Part shown: positions 1 through 8,471 of the stretch, in pieces | How the letters are laid out: each line of letters begins with the position of its first letter | How positions within the stretch are numbered: the stretch's first letter is position 1 | Source of the DNA: Halieaceae bacterium UBA3479 | GTDB taxonomy: Bacteria; Pseudomonadota; Gammaproteobacteria; Pseudomonadales; Halieaceae | Direction of reading: 5' to 3' | Assembly (NCBI GenBank): GCA_002377985.1 | Contig: DFQW01000104.1 | Location: forward strand, 1-11,742 | Length of the DNA stretch: 11,742 nucleotides | Position numbers and translations under genes: made by a program | The notes under the pieces: model-generated | The model's database searches: none | Told to the model about the DNA's origin: nothing | Seen by the model: only the letters and a program-made list of their open reading frames with translations

Positions 1-167
1 CCACCAATCGCTTCACGCCTTTCCAACAGGACATAATTTCGATCAGGGCAATCTCGCTGTAACCGCACCGCCGTGCCGATACCCGACAGGCCGGCGCCAA
101 TAATGATCACGTCAAAGCATTCGGCATCAGCGGTGGTCGATTCCGTGATTTTAACTTCTGAGTTCAT
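1..167 (-). CDS. Flavin-containing monooxygenase, N-terminal fragment (partial)
   Basis: Only the first 55 codons are in the window; the gene runs off the left edge. After about 17 polar residues comes a Rossmann dinucleotide-binding segment: FDVIIIGAGLSGIG (residues 18-31, GxGxxG core at 24-29), then LLERREAIGG at the end of the second beta strand, where an acidic residue normally holds the FAD ribose. The spacing and the ERRE-IGG ending are typical of class B flavin monooxygenases, including Baeyer-Villiger enzymes, which insert oxygen into ketones or oxidise heteroatoms using NADPH. The ATG at 167 is preceded by a strong GGGAGGG ribosome site. It lies 138 bases downstream of argG on the same strand, and I see no convincing terminator between them. 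The substrate cannot be deduced. Other FAD-dependent oxidoreductases remain possible because the BVMO fingerprint lies outside the window. Confidence 0.82.
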   Translation of the reverse strand, partial: MNSEVKITESTTADAECFDVIIIGAGLSGIGTAVRLQRDCPDRNYVLLERREAIG

Positions 168-235
168 GACACCCTCCCACGCACATTTCAGCGCTTCGGC
201 CCGACGGCATTGTTATGAAGGTCGTGGCCATCGTT

Positions 236-259
236 ACTGCAGTAGTGATTTCCGTCACT
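236..259. other. Palindrome plus small inverted repeat upstream of the monooxygenase gene
   Basis: Between argG and the monooxygenase gene there is an 8-base perfect palindrome, ACTGCAGT (236-243), directly followed by AGTGA (244-248), a 6-base spacer and TCACT (255-259). It could be an operator or weak RNA hairpin for the monooxygenase gene. There is no T-run beside it, so it does not look like an intrinsic terminator. Motifs this short also arise by chance. Confidence 0.2.
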
Positions 260-305
260 CTACCCCTTTTTGCAAACGACCGCCGTGTAGCACGCAAAGC
301 CACCG

Positions 306-1526
306 CTACTGGTGTTGTCTACCTTTTTGCGCGGCCAAGCGCAGACGTAAGGCATTCAGTTTAATAAAGCCCTCGGCGTCTTTCTGGTCGTAAGCACCGC
401 CGTCAGATTCAAAAGTGGCAATCCTGGCGTCAAACAGTGAGTCACTGGATCGGCGCCCCACCACGGTCACATTGCCCTTGTATAAGGATAATCTGACCTC
501 ACCATTCACTACCGACTGAGTCTGATCGATCGCTGCCTGTAACGCATGACGCTCCGGAGACCACCAGTAGCCGTTATAAATTAGCTTGGCATATCGTGGC
601 ATCAAGTCATCTTTCAAATGTGCCACCTCGCGGTCAAGCGTAATGGACTCCATGGCTCTGTGAGCGCGCAGCAAAATACTGCCCCCCGGGGTTTCGTAGC
701 ACCCGCGAGACTTCATGCCCACGTAGCGGTTTTCAACAATATCGGCACGCCCTACACCGTTGGCGCCGCCTCTCTCATTCAGCGCGGCCAACAGCTGAGC
801 AGGCGTCATCGCCTGACCATCAATCGCTACCGCGTCGCCGTGCTCAAACGTCAGCGTGAGCTCCTCTGCTCGATCGGGCGCCGCCTCGGGACTCACCGTC
901 CAGCGCCACATGTCCTCCTCCGGTGGCAACCACGGATCCTCGAGGACATCTCCCTCATAGGATATGTGGAGTAAGTTCGCGTCCATCGAATAAGGCGACT
1001 TCTTTTGCGCTTTGGCAAAATCAACCGGAATATCCCGCTCCCGGCAATACGCCATGAGTGCCTCGCGGGAATTGAGGTCCCACTCTCGCCATGGCGCAAT
1101 CACGCGGATCCCCGGCTTAAGCGCATAGGCGCCCAACTCAAACCGCACCTGGTCATTACCTTTGCCGGTGGCACCGTGGGCTATCGCATCGGCCCCCGTC
1201 TCGTTGGCAATCTCGACCAGTCGCTGGGCAATGAGAGGACGCGCGATCGAGGTGCCCAGAAGGTACTCGCCCTCGTACACGGTATTGGCGCGAAACATCG
1301 GGAACACGAAGTTTTTGACGAAGGACTCGCGGAGATCCTCGATATAAATCTCCTCTACCCCCAGAGCCTGCGCCTTGGCACGCGCGGGCTCAACCTCCTC
1401 ACCCTGCCCAATGTCGGCAGTAAAGGTCACTACCTGACAGTGATAGGTCTCCTGCAACCACCTTACGATCACGGAGGTATCGAGGCCGCCCGAATACGCC
1501 AGTACGACTTTTTTGATGGTCGTCAT
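306..1526 (-). CDS. argG: Argininosuccinate synthase
   Basis: Joins citrulline and aspartate with ATP to give argininosuccinate, AMP and PPi, the penultimate step of arginine synthesis, in the cytoplasm. The product is 406 residues, the usual length for the short ArgG class. The N-terminal PP-loop is AYSGGLDTS (residues 10-18). Further signatures are [17 protein letters not shown] (84-100), the [14 protein letters not shown] block (117-130), and [17 protein letters not shown] (266-282), which belongs to the citrulline/aspartate-binding domain. The reading frame stays open 27 codons further upstream, but I chose the ATG at 1526: it is preceded by AGGTGA (1531-1536) at 4 bases and the protein then begins [14 protein letters not shown], as in homologues. 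It is divergent from pyrC across 120 bases. No clear ArgR box was seen there. Confidence 0.98.
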   Translation of the reverse strand: MTTIKKVVLAYSGGLDTSVIVRWLQETYHCQVVTFTADIGQGEEVEPARAKAQALGVEEIYIEDLRESFVKNFVFPMFRANTVYEGEYLLGTSIARPLIAQRLVEIANETGADAIAHGATGKGNDQVRFELGAYALKPGIRVIAPWREWDLNSREALMAYCRERDIPVDFAKAQKKSPYSMDANLLHISYEGDVLEDPWLPPEEDMWRWTVSPEAAPDRAEELTLTFEHGDAVAIDGQAMTPAQLLAALNERGGANGVGRADIVENRYVGMKSRGCYETPGGSILLRAHRAMESITLDREVAHLKDDLMPRYAKLIYNGYWWSPERHALQAAIDQTQSVVNGEVRLSLYKGNVTVVGRRSSDSLFDARIATFESDGGAYDQKDAEGFIKLNALRLRLAAQKGRQHQ

Positions 1527-1554
1527 AATGTCACCTGATAAAAAGGGGGGCGGT

Positions 1555-1583
1555 AGTGTACGACTGCAACTGGCTACGCACCA
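1555..1583 (-). promoter_or_regulatory. Possible argG promoter
   Basis: On the minus strand TACACT (1555-1560) resembles a sigma-70 -10 element, and TGGTGC (1578-1583) lies 17 bases upstream as a poor -35. Transcription would start near 1548 and give a leader of about 22 bases before the argG ATG. The position is sensible but the -35 is weak. Confidence 0.28.
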
Positions 1584-1593
1584 GACGACAGGG

Positions 1594-1619
1594 TTGTAAT
1601 CTGCCACCTCTGCTACACT
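1594..1619 (+). promoter_or_regulatory. Possible extended -10 promoter for pyrC-rnt
   Basis: TGCTACACT (1611-1619) is an extended -10 (TG-n-TACACT) on the plus strand. The TTGTAA at 1594-1599 is only 14 bases upstream, too close for a normal -35, so the extended -10 would carry most of the recognition. The start would be near 1626, about 20 bases before the pyrC ATG. Confidence 0.38.
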
Positions 1620-1646
1620 GACGGCTGGTAACAGGCCGCTACCCCA

Positions 1647-2693
1647 ATGACCGCGCTGACTTTGACACTACCTGACGACTGGCACATACACCTGCGGGAT
1701 GATGCGGCACTGGCGACCACCGTGCCGGACGTTGCCAGGTGGGCAGGGCGAGCGATCGTGATGCCTAACCTCACACCTCCCGTGACCTCAGTGCAGGGCG
1801 CGCTCGCCTACAGGGAGCGCATTCTCGCTCACGTGCCAGCAGGCACCCCGTTCGAGCCCCTCATGACGCTTTACCTTACGGACAAAACCGACCGTGAGAC
1901 GATTGCTGCGGCCGCTGACTGCCCTCATATCCATGGCGTAAAACTCTATCCTGCTGGCGCCACCACCAACTCTGCTTCCGGGGTCACTGCGCTGGAGCCG
2001 CTCTACCCCATATTGGGTGAAATGGAGCGCCATGACATACCACTACTCGTTCACGGTGAGGTCACCGATCCAGCTTGCGATATATTCGATCGTGAGAAGG
2101 CGTTTATCGACGCTTCTTTGATACCCATCAGACGGGAATTCCCCGAATTGCGTATCGTGTTTGAACACATTACCACCGAGGATGCGGTGCAGTTTGTCAC
2201 CGAAGCCGGAGAGCGAACTGCGGCGACAATCACAGCGCATCACTTGCTCTACAACCGTAATGATCTGCTGGTGGGAGGTATCAAACCCCACTTTTTTTGC
2301 CTGCCGGTGCTTAAGAGAAACCGCCATCAACTGGCTCTAAGAGCCATTATTGCATCGGGGCATCACCGGTTTTTTCTGGGCACAGACTCTGCGCCCCACG
2401 CAAAAGCGGACAAGGAATCCAGCTGCGGCTGCGCCGGGTGCTATACGGCACATGCCGCACTGCCACTGTATGCCGAAGTCTTCGAGGAAGAAGGCGCACT
2501 GGAGCACCTTGAGGCCTTCACCAGCTTCCACGGGCCGGATTTCTACAAGCTTCCTCGGAATGCCGGTTCCATCACACTCGTAAAGTCACCCCAATCCGTG
2601 CCGACCGATATTGCGCTGGGAGACGCTCGCTTAGTACCGATCCGTGCCGGCGAAACAGTGAACTGGACGGTCAACCGCCAAGCAGATGCCTGA
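1647..2693 (+). CDS. pyrC: Dihydroorotase (class II, E. coli PyrC type)
   Basis: Zinc amidohydrolase that interconverts carbamoyl-aspartate and dihydroorotate, the third step of pyrimidine synthesis. The product is 348 residues, matching the homodimeric E. coli-type enzyme rather than the larger class I form. The metal-site residues are all in place: HIHLRD (H13, H15), the lysine carboxylated in this family in HGVKLYP (K99), HGE (H136), FEHITT (H174), and GTDSAPH with catalytic D247 followed by H251. The Cys-rich CGCAGC segment (260-265) that follows is also typical of this class. The ATG at 1647 gives an N-terminus collinear with homologues. The Shine-Dalgarno match is poor, with AGG lying about a dozen bases upstream. 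Its stop codon overlaps the rnt start by 8 bases, so the two genes are probably co-transcribed and coupled. Confidence 0.98.
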   Translation: MTALTLTLPDDWHIHLRDDAALATTVPDVARWAGRAIVMPNLTPPVTSVQGALAYRERILAHVPAGTPFEPLMTLYLTDKTDRETIAAAADCPHIHGVKLYPAGATTNSASGVTALEPLYPILGEMERHDIPLLVHGEVTDPACDIFDREKAFIDASLIPIRREFPELRIVFEHITTEDAVQFVTEAGERTAATITAHHLLYNRNDLLVGGIKPHFFCLPVLKRNRHQLALRAIIASGHHRFFLGTDSAPHAKADKESSCGCAGCYTAHAALPLYAEVFEEEGALEHLEAFTSFHGPDFYKLPRNAGSITLVKSPQSVPTDIALGDARLVPIRAGETVNWTVNRQADA

Positions 2694-3336
2694 TACCGAA
2701 ACCCTACTCATGAGAGATCGGTTCCGCGGTTTTCTCCCGGTCGTCGTCGACATCGAAACCGGGGGATTCAACTGCCAAACCGACGCTATTTTGGAAATGG
2801 CGATCACCGAGCTGGCCATGAACGAACAGGGAGAGCTCGTTATCGAGGCCACCCACAGTCGCAACATTGAACCCTTCGAGGGGGCAAATCTGGACCCCGC
2901 GGCGCTGGAGTTCACCGGGATCGATCCGGAGAACCCCCTGCGTGGCGCGTTGCCCGAGGCCATCGCCCTCGGAGAGCTCTTCGGTATCGTCAGGCTCGCG
3001 GTGAAAGCAAATCATTGCAACCGGGCCGTACTGGTTGGACACAACGCCCACTTCGATGCCGGTTTTCTCAATGTCGCCACTGAGCGGGCCGGCCTGAAAC
3101 GGAATCCCTTCCATCCTTTTTCCTACTTCGATACCGCAACCCTGGCGGGCCTCGCTTTCGGGCATACCGTGCTGGCAAGGGCCTGCTCTCTGGCGGGCAT
3201 CCCATTTGACAATAACGAAGCCCACTCGGCGCGCTACGACGCCATCAAGACCGCTGAGCTATTCTGTTTGATCGTTAACCGATGGCAGACTCTGGGTGGC
3301 TGGCCGCAACTGGCGCCGGCTGTGGACCGCGAATAA
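2686..3336 (+). CDS. rnt: Ribonuclease T
   Basis: DEDDh-family 3'-5' exoribonuclease that trims tRNA 3' ends (the CCA turnover step) and matures 5S and 23S rRNA; it acts as a homodimer in the cytoplasm. The length of 216 residues is almost that of the E. coli enzyme. Catalytic residues are D22 and E24 in [10 protein letters not shown]124 in HNAHFD, and H180 and D185 in [10 protein letters not shown]. The blocks CDRFRG-like RDRFRGF (10-16), [19 protein letters not shown] (139-157) and IVNRW...LGGWP (196-207) are family signatures. The ATG lies inside the last codons of pyrC (8-base overlap); an internal ATG at residue 9 is possible but less like homologues. Pairing with pyrC is, as I recall, also found in Pseudomonas. 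The last 20 codons overlap the convergent amidohydrolase gene. Confidence 0.97.
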   Translation: MPDTETLLMRDRFRGFLPVVVDIETGGFNCQTDAILEMAITELAMNEQGELVIEATHSRNIEPFEGANLDPAALEFTGIDPENPLRGALPEAIALGELFGIVRLAVKANHCNRAVLVGHNAHFDAGFLNVATERAGLKRNPFHPFSYFDTATLAGLAFGHTVLARACSLAGIPFDNNEAHSARYDAIKTAELFCLIVNRWQTLGGWPQLAPAVDRE

Positions 3337-5032
3337 CGGTCCCCGGGAAGCACCCGGTCGCGGTGCTGTTGCGGAACGTGACCTTCCCCGATTTAATCGT
3401 GCAGTCGTACCCTTTGGCAGTCTGCAACAATCGCCTGCCCCCTGCGGGCAAGTCGAAAGCAACCGTCGGCAAATTTAGCGCCATAGCCTCCAGGTCAATG
3501 ATGTTCAGGTCAGCCAGGTATCCCTTGTCAAGAACGCCCCTATCCATCAATCCATACAGTCTCGCCGTATCGCGGCACTGTCTTTTGATCGCGTATTCGA
3601 GGGGTAGGCGACCATGGCTGCGATCACGCACCCAATGCTGCAGCATGAAAGTTGTGGCGGCGGCGTCACAAATCGTACCGCAATGGGCGCCTCCGTCAGA
3701 AAGTGAATTCACGCAGTCATCGGAGTTCAGTGCCGGCTCGAGAAAATCGAGGTTGCCATTGGCATAGTTGAGCAGGGGAAAGTAAATCATACCGGCCCCA
3801 CCGTCGCGCATCATAAAGTCGTAAGCGTACTCCTCTGGGCTAACGCCCGCGTCGCCAGCACAGCGCTCGATTGACTGTTCCGCGGTCGGTTCGTAGTCAA
3901 AGCCCGGGCGCATTTCGTATTGCATCGAGAACGCGCTTTCCATCAGGTCGGCGATTAATTGCAGATCACTGCCGGTAGGTTCACCACGCTCACTCAGCAA
4001 TTGAGCGCGAAAGGAAGGATCACACAGGTGTCGCCACTTTTCTTCCCAAGGCTTTTCAGCAATCGCCTTCCAGCTCGCACGCTGCGAAAAAGGATGGAAC
4101 GTCGCTTGCCAGCCAAGGATTAAACCTGTCCCCCGCATGGAGATCTGCGCCACAATTCTGGCACCTTTGGCATTCTGTTCGCGCATCTGACTCAGTTGCT
4201 CAACAAATGGCACTCCCTTGATGGGTGACTCCAGCGCGGTAAAGGTGACCGGCGCACCGGTCTCTCGACTCAGGTCTCCCATCCATTCAAATTCATGCCA
4301 TTCCGGAAGCAGATCACTTGCCATCTCGAATACCCCGTGGCCCGCACGCTTGAGCGCCCGACCTATGCCAAGGAGCTCATCCTTGCTCGCGGTCGTTCCC
4401 GGCACCAACTCGCCATCGATAGACTTGTGGAGAACAGTGCGGGAAGTCGAAAACCCCAGTGCGCCGGCTTTGAGACCCTCTTCAACAATCACCGACATCC
4501 GAGCGATTTCGGTTTCGGTAGGTATCTCGTTGGCAGCGCCGCGCTCCCCCATCACGTAAGCACGCACAGCGCCGTGGGGCACCTGCGTGGCGACATCGAT
4601 CGTGCGATCCAATTTTTCCAGCGCATCCAGATATTCGGGGAATGACTCCCAATCCCAGGTCATACCCTCTGTCAGCGCGCTACCCGGAATATCTTCCACG
4701 CCTTCCATCAAACCAACCAACCACTCGCGTCGATCTGGCGCAGCGGGCGCGAAACCGACGCCACAATTTCCCATCACAACCGTCGTAACCCCATGCCATG
4801 ACGAGGGCGCCATCTCGGGATCCCAGGTAGCCTGCCCATCGTAGTGGGTATGAATGTCGACAAACCCCGGAATCACCACGCGGTCCGTGGCGTCGATCTC
4901 CTCAAGAGCCGCTTCCGTCAGCGCTCCAACAGCCACAATTCGATCACCGACAATGCCGATATCCATGCGCTGGCCCGGCGCCCCGGTGCCATCAACCACA
5001 AACCCGCCAGAAATTTTCAGGTCATAAATCAT
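3275..5032 (-). CDS. N-acyl-D-amino-acid deacylase-like amidohydrolase
   Basis: A metal-dependent amidohydrolase of the D-aminoacylase (COG3653-like) group; characterised members release D-amino acids from N-acyl-D-amino acids. The 585-residue product is about 100 residues longer than classical D-aminoacylases. Visible features are the beta-sandwich start (1-55), [16 protein letters not shown] with metal ligands H61 and H63, MGNCGVG with C90 (matching the bridging Cys of D-aminoacylase), and LSDGGAH with D446, matching the catalytic Asp. The two histidines that complete the tight zinc site in the Alcaligenes enzyme seem to be missing: the matching strands read [10 protein letters not shown] (231-240) and PVTFTALES (261-269). 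The real substrate is therefore uncertain. ATG at 5032 has GGGGAG (5041-5046) at 8 bases. It follows the LON-N gene by 51 bases and its 3' end overlaps rnt on the other strand. Confidence 0.85.
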   Translation of the reverse strand: MIYDLKISGGFVVDGTGAPGQRMDIGIVGDRIVAVGALTEAALEEIDATDRVVIPGFVDIHTHYDGQATWDPEMAPSSWHGVTTVVMGNCGVGFAPAAPDRREWLVGLMEGVEDIPGSALTEGMTWDWESFPEYLDALEKLDRTIDVATQVPHGAVRAYVMGERGAANEIPTETEIARMSVIVEEGLKAGALGFSTSRTVLHKSIDGELVPGTTASKDELLGIGRALKRAGHGVFEMASDLLPEWHEFEWMGDLSRETGAPVTFTALESPIKGVPFVEQLSQMREQNAKGARIVAQISMRGTGLILGWQATFHPFSQRASWKAIAEKPWEEKWRHLCDPSFRAQLLSERGEPTGSDLQLIADLMESAFSMQYEMRPGFDYEPTAEQSIERCAGDAGVSPEEYAYDFMMRDGGAGMIYFPLLNYANGNLDFLEPALNSDDCVNSLSDGGAHCGTICDAAATTFMLQHWVRDRSHGRLPLEYAIKRQCRDTARLYGLMDRGVLDKGYLADLNIIDLEAMALNLPTVAFDLPAGGRRLLQTAKGYDCTIKSGKVTFRNSTATGCFPGTVIRGPQPAPVAASHPESAIG

Positions 5033-5083
5033 GCGTCACTCTCCCCTTCCCTCGCGCCCGGCGCCATCTATACAAATAGCGCA

Positions 5084-5689
5084 CTAACCCGGTGCTTCTC
5101 CGCTCAATTCTCTCAGCAGTGTATCGAGCTCCTCAAGCAGCTGCTCAAGCGAATCCAAGTTGAGCAGTCCGTGCTTGATCGATTCGTCCAGCGGCAGTAG
5201 CTGACCCAGCAGATAAGCTACAGTCCACGCATCCTTGAGATCTACAGACAGGCCCAAGCGCTTGACCTGCGGGTGCCATAGCAGGCTTTCCAGCACCTCG
5301 GCGAGACCGCTGTAATGATCAGGCAAAGGGGTGGACTCCGGTGGAACATCCAGCGATACCTCAGCCTTGATGAGGCCATCGGCCTCTCTCCAGACCGACT
5401 CAACAGCGAATCGCTGTCGACCCTCTATGGTGATACCCAATAAGCCATTAGGCAGCTGGTCCCAATCGACAATCGACGCATACGTCCCCACATCGCTAAT
5501 ATTGGGCACGTCGAGAGACCCCCCCGACACCTCGGAACCCTGCTTAAGCCAGACCACACCAAAACCCGCGTTTTCCCGCATGCACCGCGCCACCAGGTCG
5601 AGATATCGCTGCTCAAATATTTGCAGCGGCATTCGCGCCCGCGGCATCAACACCGATGACAGTGGGAATAACGCAATCTCGGTCAGCAC
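5084..5689 (-). CDS. Solo LON N-terminal (substrate-binding) domain protein
   Basis: 201-residue cytoplasmic protein made of the LON-N (PUA-like) domain alone, with no AAA+ ATPase and no S16 protease. Signatures are LFPLSSVLMPRARMPLQIFEQRYLDLV (7-33, family start) and GTYASIVDWDQLPNGLLGITIEGRQRF (68-94), followed by a helical half ending LLPLDESIKHGLLNLDS (164-180) and a leucine-rich helix LEQLLEELDTLLREL (181-195). In Lon this domain helps recognise substrates; the role of stand-alone copies is poorly defined. The start is GTG at 5689, which lies in GTGCTGA so that it overlaps the stop of the YkgJ-like gene by 7 bases. No good Shine-Dalgarno is visible, so coupling to the upstream gene is likely. 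The amidohydrolase gene follows after 51 bases. Confidence 0.92.
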   Translation of the reverse strand: MLTEIALFPLSSVLMPRARMPLQIFEQRYLDLVARCMRENAGFGVVWLKQGSEVSGGSLDVPNISDVGTYASIVDWDQLPNGLLGITIEGRQRFAVESVWREADGLIKAEVSLDVPPESTPLPDHYSGLAEVLESLLWHPQVKRLGLSVDLKDAWTVAYLLGQLLPLDESIKHGLLNLDSLEQLLEELDTLLRELSGEAPG

Positions 5690-5943
5690 GTGGGAGCGGT
5701 CCGCACTTCAAGCGTTTGCAACAAATGAAGCGCCTCCTCTCGAGTCTGGCCGCAAACCATCACATCGGGCTGAAAATTGGCGCAAACGGCTGGCCGACGG
5801 AGGTCATTGAACAGCGCGCACGCCGCTTCAGCGGTTAAATGTACGCAGGCCACACCCGCAGGCTTGCCCCGTGGCATACCCCAAAACGGCTGCGAAATGG
5901 AGGGCGCTACGCAGCAAGCTCCACAGTTTGAGCGACACTGCAT
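5683..5943 (-). CDS. YkgJ-like cysteine cluster protein
   Basis: 86-residue protein with the CxxxCxxCC pattern of the YkgJ/UPF0153 family (C3, C7, C10, C11), then conserved C33, C42, C54 and C64, and a last residue C86. Family names speak of zinc- or iron-chelating cysteine clusters, but the biochemical role is not settled. The blocks GMPRGKPAGVACVHL (22-36) and LRRPAVCANFQP (48-59) fit the short form of the family. It has no signal peptide or membrane segment. The ATG at 5943 starts 2 bases after the exporter's TAG stop (TAGCGATG) and there is no strong Shine-Dalgarno, which suggests translational coupling. Its stop overlaps the GTG start of the LON-N gene. Confidence 0.9.
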   Translation of the reverse strand: MQCRSNCGACCVAPSISQPFWGMPRGKPAGVACVHLTAEAACALFNDLRRPAVCANFQPDVMVCGQTREEALHLLQTLEVRTAPTC

Positions 5944-5945
5944 CG

Positions 5946-8471
5946 CTAGCGCCCGGTTCCGAAGGGCCGAAAAATGAGAATCAACTGGGGCAGTAGCAAC
6001 AGCGCACCGGCGACAGCGGCAATCATCGCGACCACCGTCAGAACCCCAAAATACAAGCTGGGCGTGAAGTTTGACAGGGTCAACATGGCGAACCCTACGA
6101 CAACCGTCAACGTCGTGTAATACATTGCGCGACCAATGCTGCCATGACTGCGAAACATCGCGGCCTGATAATCCTGATCGATCGCCACCTCATCTCTGAA
6201 TCGATGCAGGTAGTGAATACAGTCGTCCACACCGATGCCGACCACAATTGCCGCAATGGTGATAGTCATAATATCCAGCGGAATCCCCGCCAACCCCATG
6301 AGCCCGAGCACCAAAGCGGCCGCCAGGATATTAGGTGCCAACGCCAACAATGCGATGGACAGGGAGCGAAAAAGCGCCCAGAACATTAAACCAATCGCAA
6401 TAAACACTGCGCCAAGAGTCATGATCTGAGACTGGAAAAGGCTTTGTAGCACGTTGTTGTACAAAACCAGTAGCGAGGTAAAGCGAAGTCGGCTGTCCTC
6501 GATGCCTGTCTCGGCGAGAATCTGCTCGCGCAATTCCCTCAGGTAGGCGTCACGCCGTAAGGATTCGCTTGTCTCCATGACCCTCACGCTGATGCGCACT
6601 TCCTCACTCTCGGGGGAATAGAAGGGGCTTATCAGCGCACGGTTGACGTCCTCAGGCAAACTATTCTCGATCAGCGCCAGCTCAACGCCTCCGAGCCGAC
6701 CGCCATAAAGCCCGTCCATCACTTCAAAAGCGGTGGACAAAGACAGGACTTTGCCGGACTCCGGTCTGGCCTCGATAATCCCGTGGACGTCGTCAATAAG
6801 CTGTCGTCCGGGCACCGTAAACCAATACCCGGCGGTGGCAGTGTCCTCGCTGTCAAAACTGAAATCGATGCCGAAACCATCATCCATAAATTCATCATCG
6901 CCATCCCAGCCCCCATCCATCTCGGCTTCCGTCGTCGCGGCAGCCGCAGACTCAGTCTCCGGCGGCGCCATTACAATCACGTCGAGGGGAATAGTGCCGC
7001 CAAGTCGCGCATCGAGTAATTGCATACCTTGATAAATCTCTGTGTGCTCCTTGAAGTAATCGATGAACCTGTTTTCGACTTCAAGTGAGCGAATACCGAT
7101 GAGAGAAATTGCCGTCAACAGGAGCGTCACCGCCGAAACCACAGCCCCATGACCCATGACGACATCAGCAAATCGCAGCGTCAGTGATGAATCCGGCGCG
7201 GAGGGTCCGGCAACGGCTTTATCGGGAATCACCACCATGAGAGCAGGGACTAGAGTAAATGCCGTACAAAACCCCAATAAAATGCCCGTGGTCATCATCC
7301 AGCCAAAATCGATCACGGGTTGCAGACCTGCAACCACCAGTGAAGCAAAGGCAACGATGGTCGTCATCGCGGTGTAAAGACACGGCACCAGCATCAACCG
7401 CGCCGCATCGGCAGCGAGTGAGACACGCGTTGTGGCGGGTTGCAGCCGATGCAATTCCCGGTAACGAACCACCAGATGAATGGACAGCGACAAGGTAACA
7501 ATCAGTAATACAGCGACGGAATTGGAAGAAATAACGGTCATGCGCCAATCGGTTGCGGCGAGCACTCCCAGCAAAAAACTGGCAGTAGCCGTGCAGGTAA
7601 CGAGCGGAATAATCACCCACTTGAAGTGGCGGAAAATCAGCGCCAGAACCAGCGCCATGACCGACAATATAGCGGTACCAAATGTCACCAGATCGGAACG
7701 AACAAACGCCATCATATCGGCGGCAATCATGGGGACGCCACCGACAAAAATGCGTGCGTAGGACCTAAATCGCTCGGCAACACCCCGCACTGCAGCCACC
7801 ATTTGATCCCGCTCGGTGGCCAGCTTGACAAGGGTTTCGTCGTAGGCCACCTCGGTCTCCGCCAGTTTAATCCGCTCAGACGCCGTGATTTCTCCTCGGG
7901 CTGCCGCTGCGCGCAGCGACTCACGGGCTGCCAACAGCGCCTCCGCCTCCGCATCTTCTCGAATAACGACTTGTACCGCGGTCAGGTCGCCTTCCCCGCT
8001 CACCAACAAGTTGCGGTAAACAGGGCTGGTTGTCAGCTCTTTGAGCGCCAGCGCTCTATCCACCTGCGTATCCCGTAGCGTGGGCATGTTGTCGGCACGC
8101 GCAAGATCAGTCAGCGTTAGAGGCGGGCTCTCCAGCAAAGGCACATCGAGCAATGTTGTCACCTCGGCCACGCCCTCAATGCGCTCAAGCTCATCGACCA
8201 TCGCTGCCAGTGGCTCCAGCGAGTCGGGAGACAGCAGCGGCGCGTCTGGCTCCCAGGTCAGCAACAGAAACTCACTACCCGCATACTTCGCCGAGGATTC
8301 CCTGAAGTAAGCCAAATCGGGATCGCCCTGCAGCAGGAGTGAGTCGGAGGACGCATCCAGTCGAAGGTTGGGCAATTGCCACAAAGACAGCATCCATAAG
8401 AAAACAATAACGCCAAGCACTCGCGAGGGTTTCAGGAGTAATCGCCGATAAAAAGCATCAACCCAATTCAA
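5946..8471 (-). CDS. MMPL/RND-superfamily transporter (COG1033-like exporter)
   Basis: 841-residue inner-membrane protein with the duplicated RND plan: TM1 about 17-34, a large periplasmic loop, TM2-6 about 261-415, TM7 about 441-460, a second loop, and TM8-12 about 684-833. The motif GIGVDDCIHYLHRFRDE (745-761) carries the TM10 acidic pair expected for proton relay. Members move hydrophobic or lipid-like cargo; the cargo here cannot be deduced, and no membrane-fusion or outer-membrane partner is adjacent. The first loop has a long Ala/Glu-rich helical stretch (about 170-235). The second has an acidic Gly/Asp run (515-543) with no Lys or Arg. The start is TTG at 8471, overlapping the mpl stop as TTGA, with GGAG (8480-8483) at 8 bases; no in-frame ATG is near. 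Two bases separate its stop from the YkgJ-like gene. Confidence 0.92.
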   Translation of the reverse strand: MNWVDAFYRRLLLKPSRVLGVIVFLWMLSLWQLPNLRLDASSDSLLLQGDPDLAYFRESSAKYAGSEFLLLTWEPDAPLLSPDSLEPLAAMVDELERIEGVAEVTTLLDVPLLESPPLTLTDLARADNMPTLRDTQVDRALALKELTTSPVYRNLLVSGEGDLTAVQVVIREDAEAEALLAARESLRAAAARGEITASERIKLAETEVAYDETLVKLATERDQMVAAVRGVAERFRSYARIFVGGVPMIAADMMAFVRSDLVTFGTAILSVMALVLALIFRHFKWVIIPLVTCTATASFLLGVLAATDWRMTVISSNSVAVLLIVTLSLSIHLVVRYRELHRLQPATTRVSLAADAARLMLVPCLYTAMTTIVAFASLVVAGLQPVIDFGWMMTTGILLGFCTAFTLVPALMVVIPDKAVAGPSAPDSSLTLRFADVVMGHGAVVSAVTLLLTAISLIGIRSLEVENRFIDYFKEHTEIYQGMQLLDARLGGTIPLDVIVMAPPETESAAAATTEAEMDGGWDGDDEFMDDGFGIDFSFDSEDTATAGYWFTVPGRQLIDDVHGIIEARPESGKVLSLSTAFEVMDGLYGGRLGGVELALIENSLPEDVNRALISPFYSPESEEVRISVRVMETSESLRRDAYLRELREQILAETGIEDSRLRFTSLLVLYNNVLQSLFQSQIMTLGAVFIAIGLMFWALFRSLSIALLALAPNILAAALVLGLMGLAGIPLDIMTITIAAIVVGIGVDDCIHYLHRFRDEVAIDQDYQAAMFRSHGSIGRAMYYTTLTVVVGFAMLTLSNFTPSLYFGVLTVVAMIAAVAGALLLLPQLILIFRPFGTGR

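Noticed and set aside
73..393. 106-codon open frame on the plus strand across the left gap
   Set aside because: It overlaps the monooxygenase start and the argG end on the other strand, is rich in Arg, Ser and Cys, and has no domain or ribosome site.
1005..1538. 177-codon open frame on the plus strand inside argG
   Set aside because: It lies fully opposite a strongly supported gene, has no recognisable domain, and is explained by codon bias leaving the antisense frame open.
1527..1607. 27-codon upstream extension of argG
   Set aside because: The segment ([14 protein letters not shown]...) is unlike any ArgG N-terminus and spans the likely promoter; the ATG at 1526 has a good ribosome site and the family N-terminus.
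2704..3225. 173-codon open frame on the minus strand inside rnt
   Set aside because: Antisense shadow of a well-conserved RNase T gene; no family signature.
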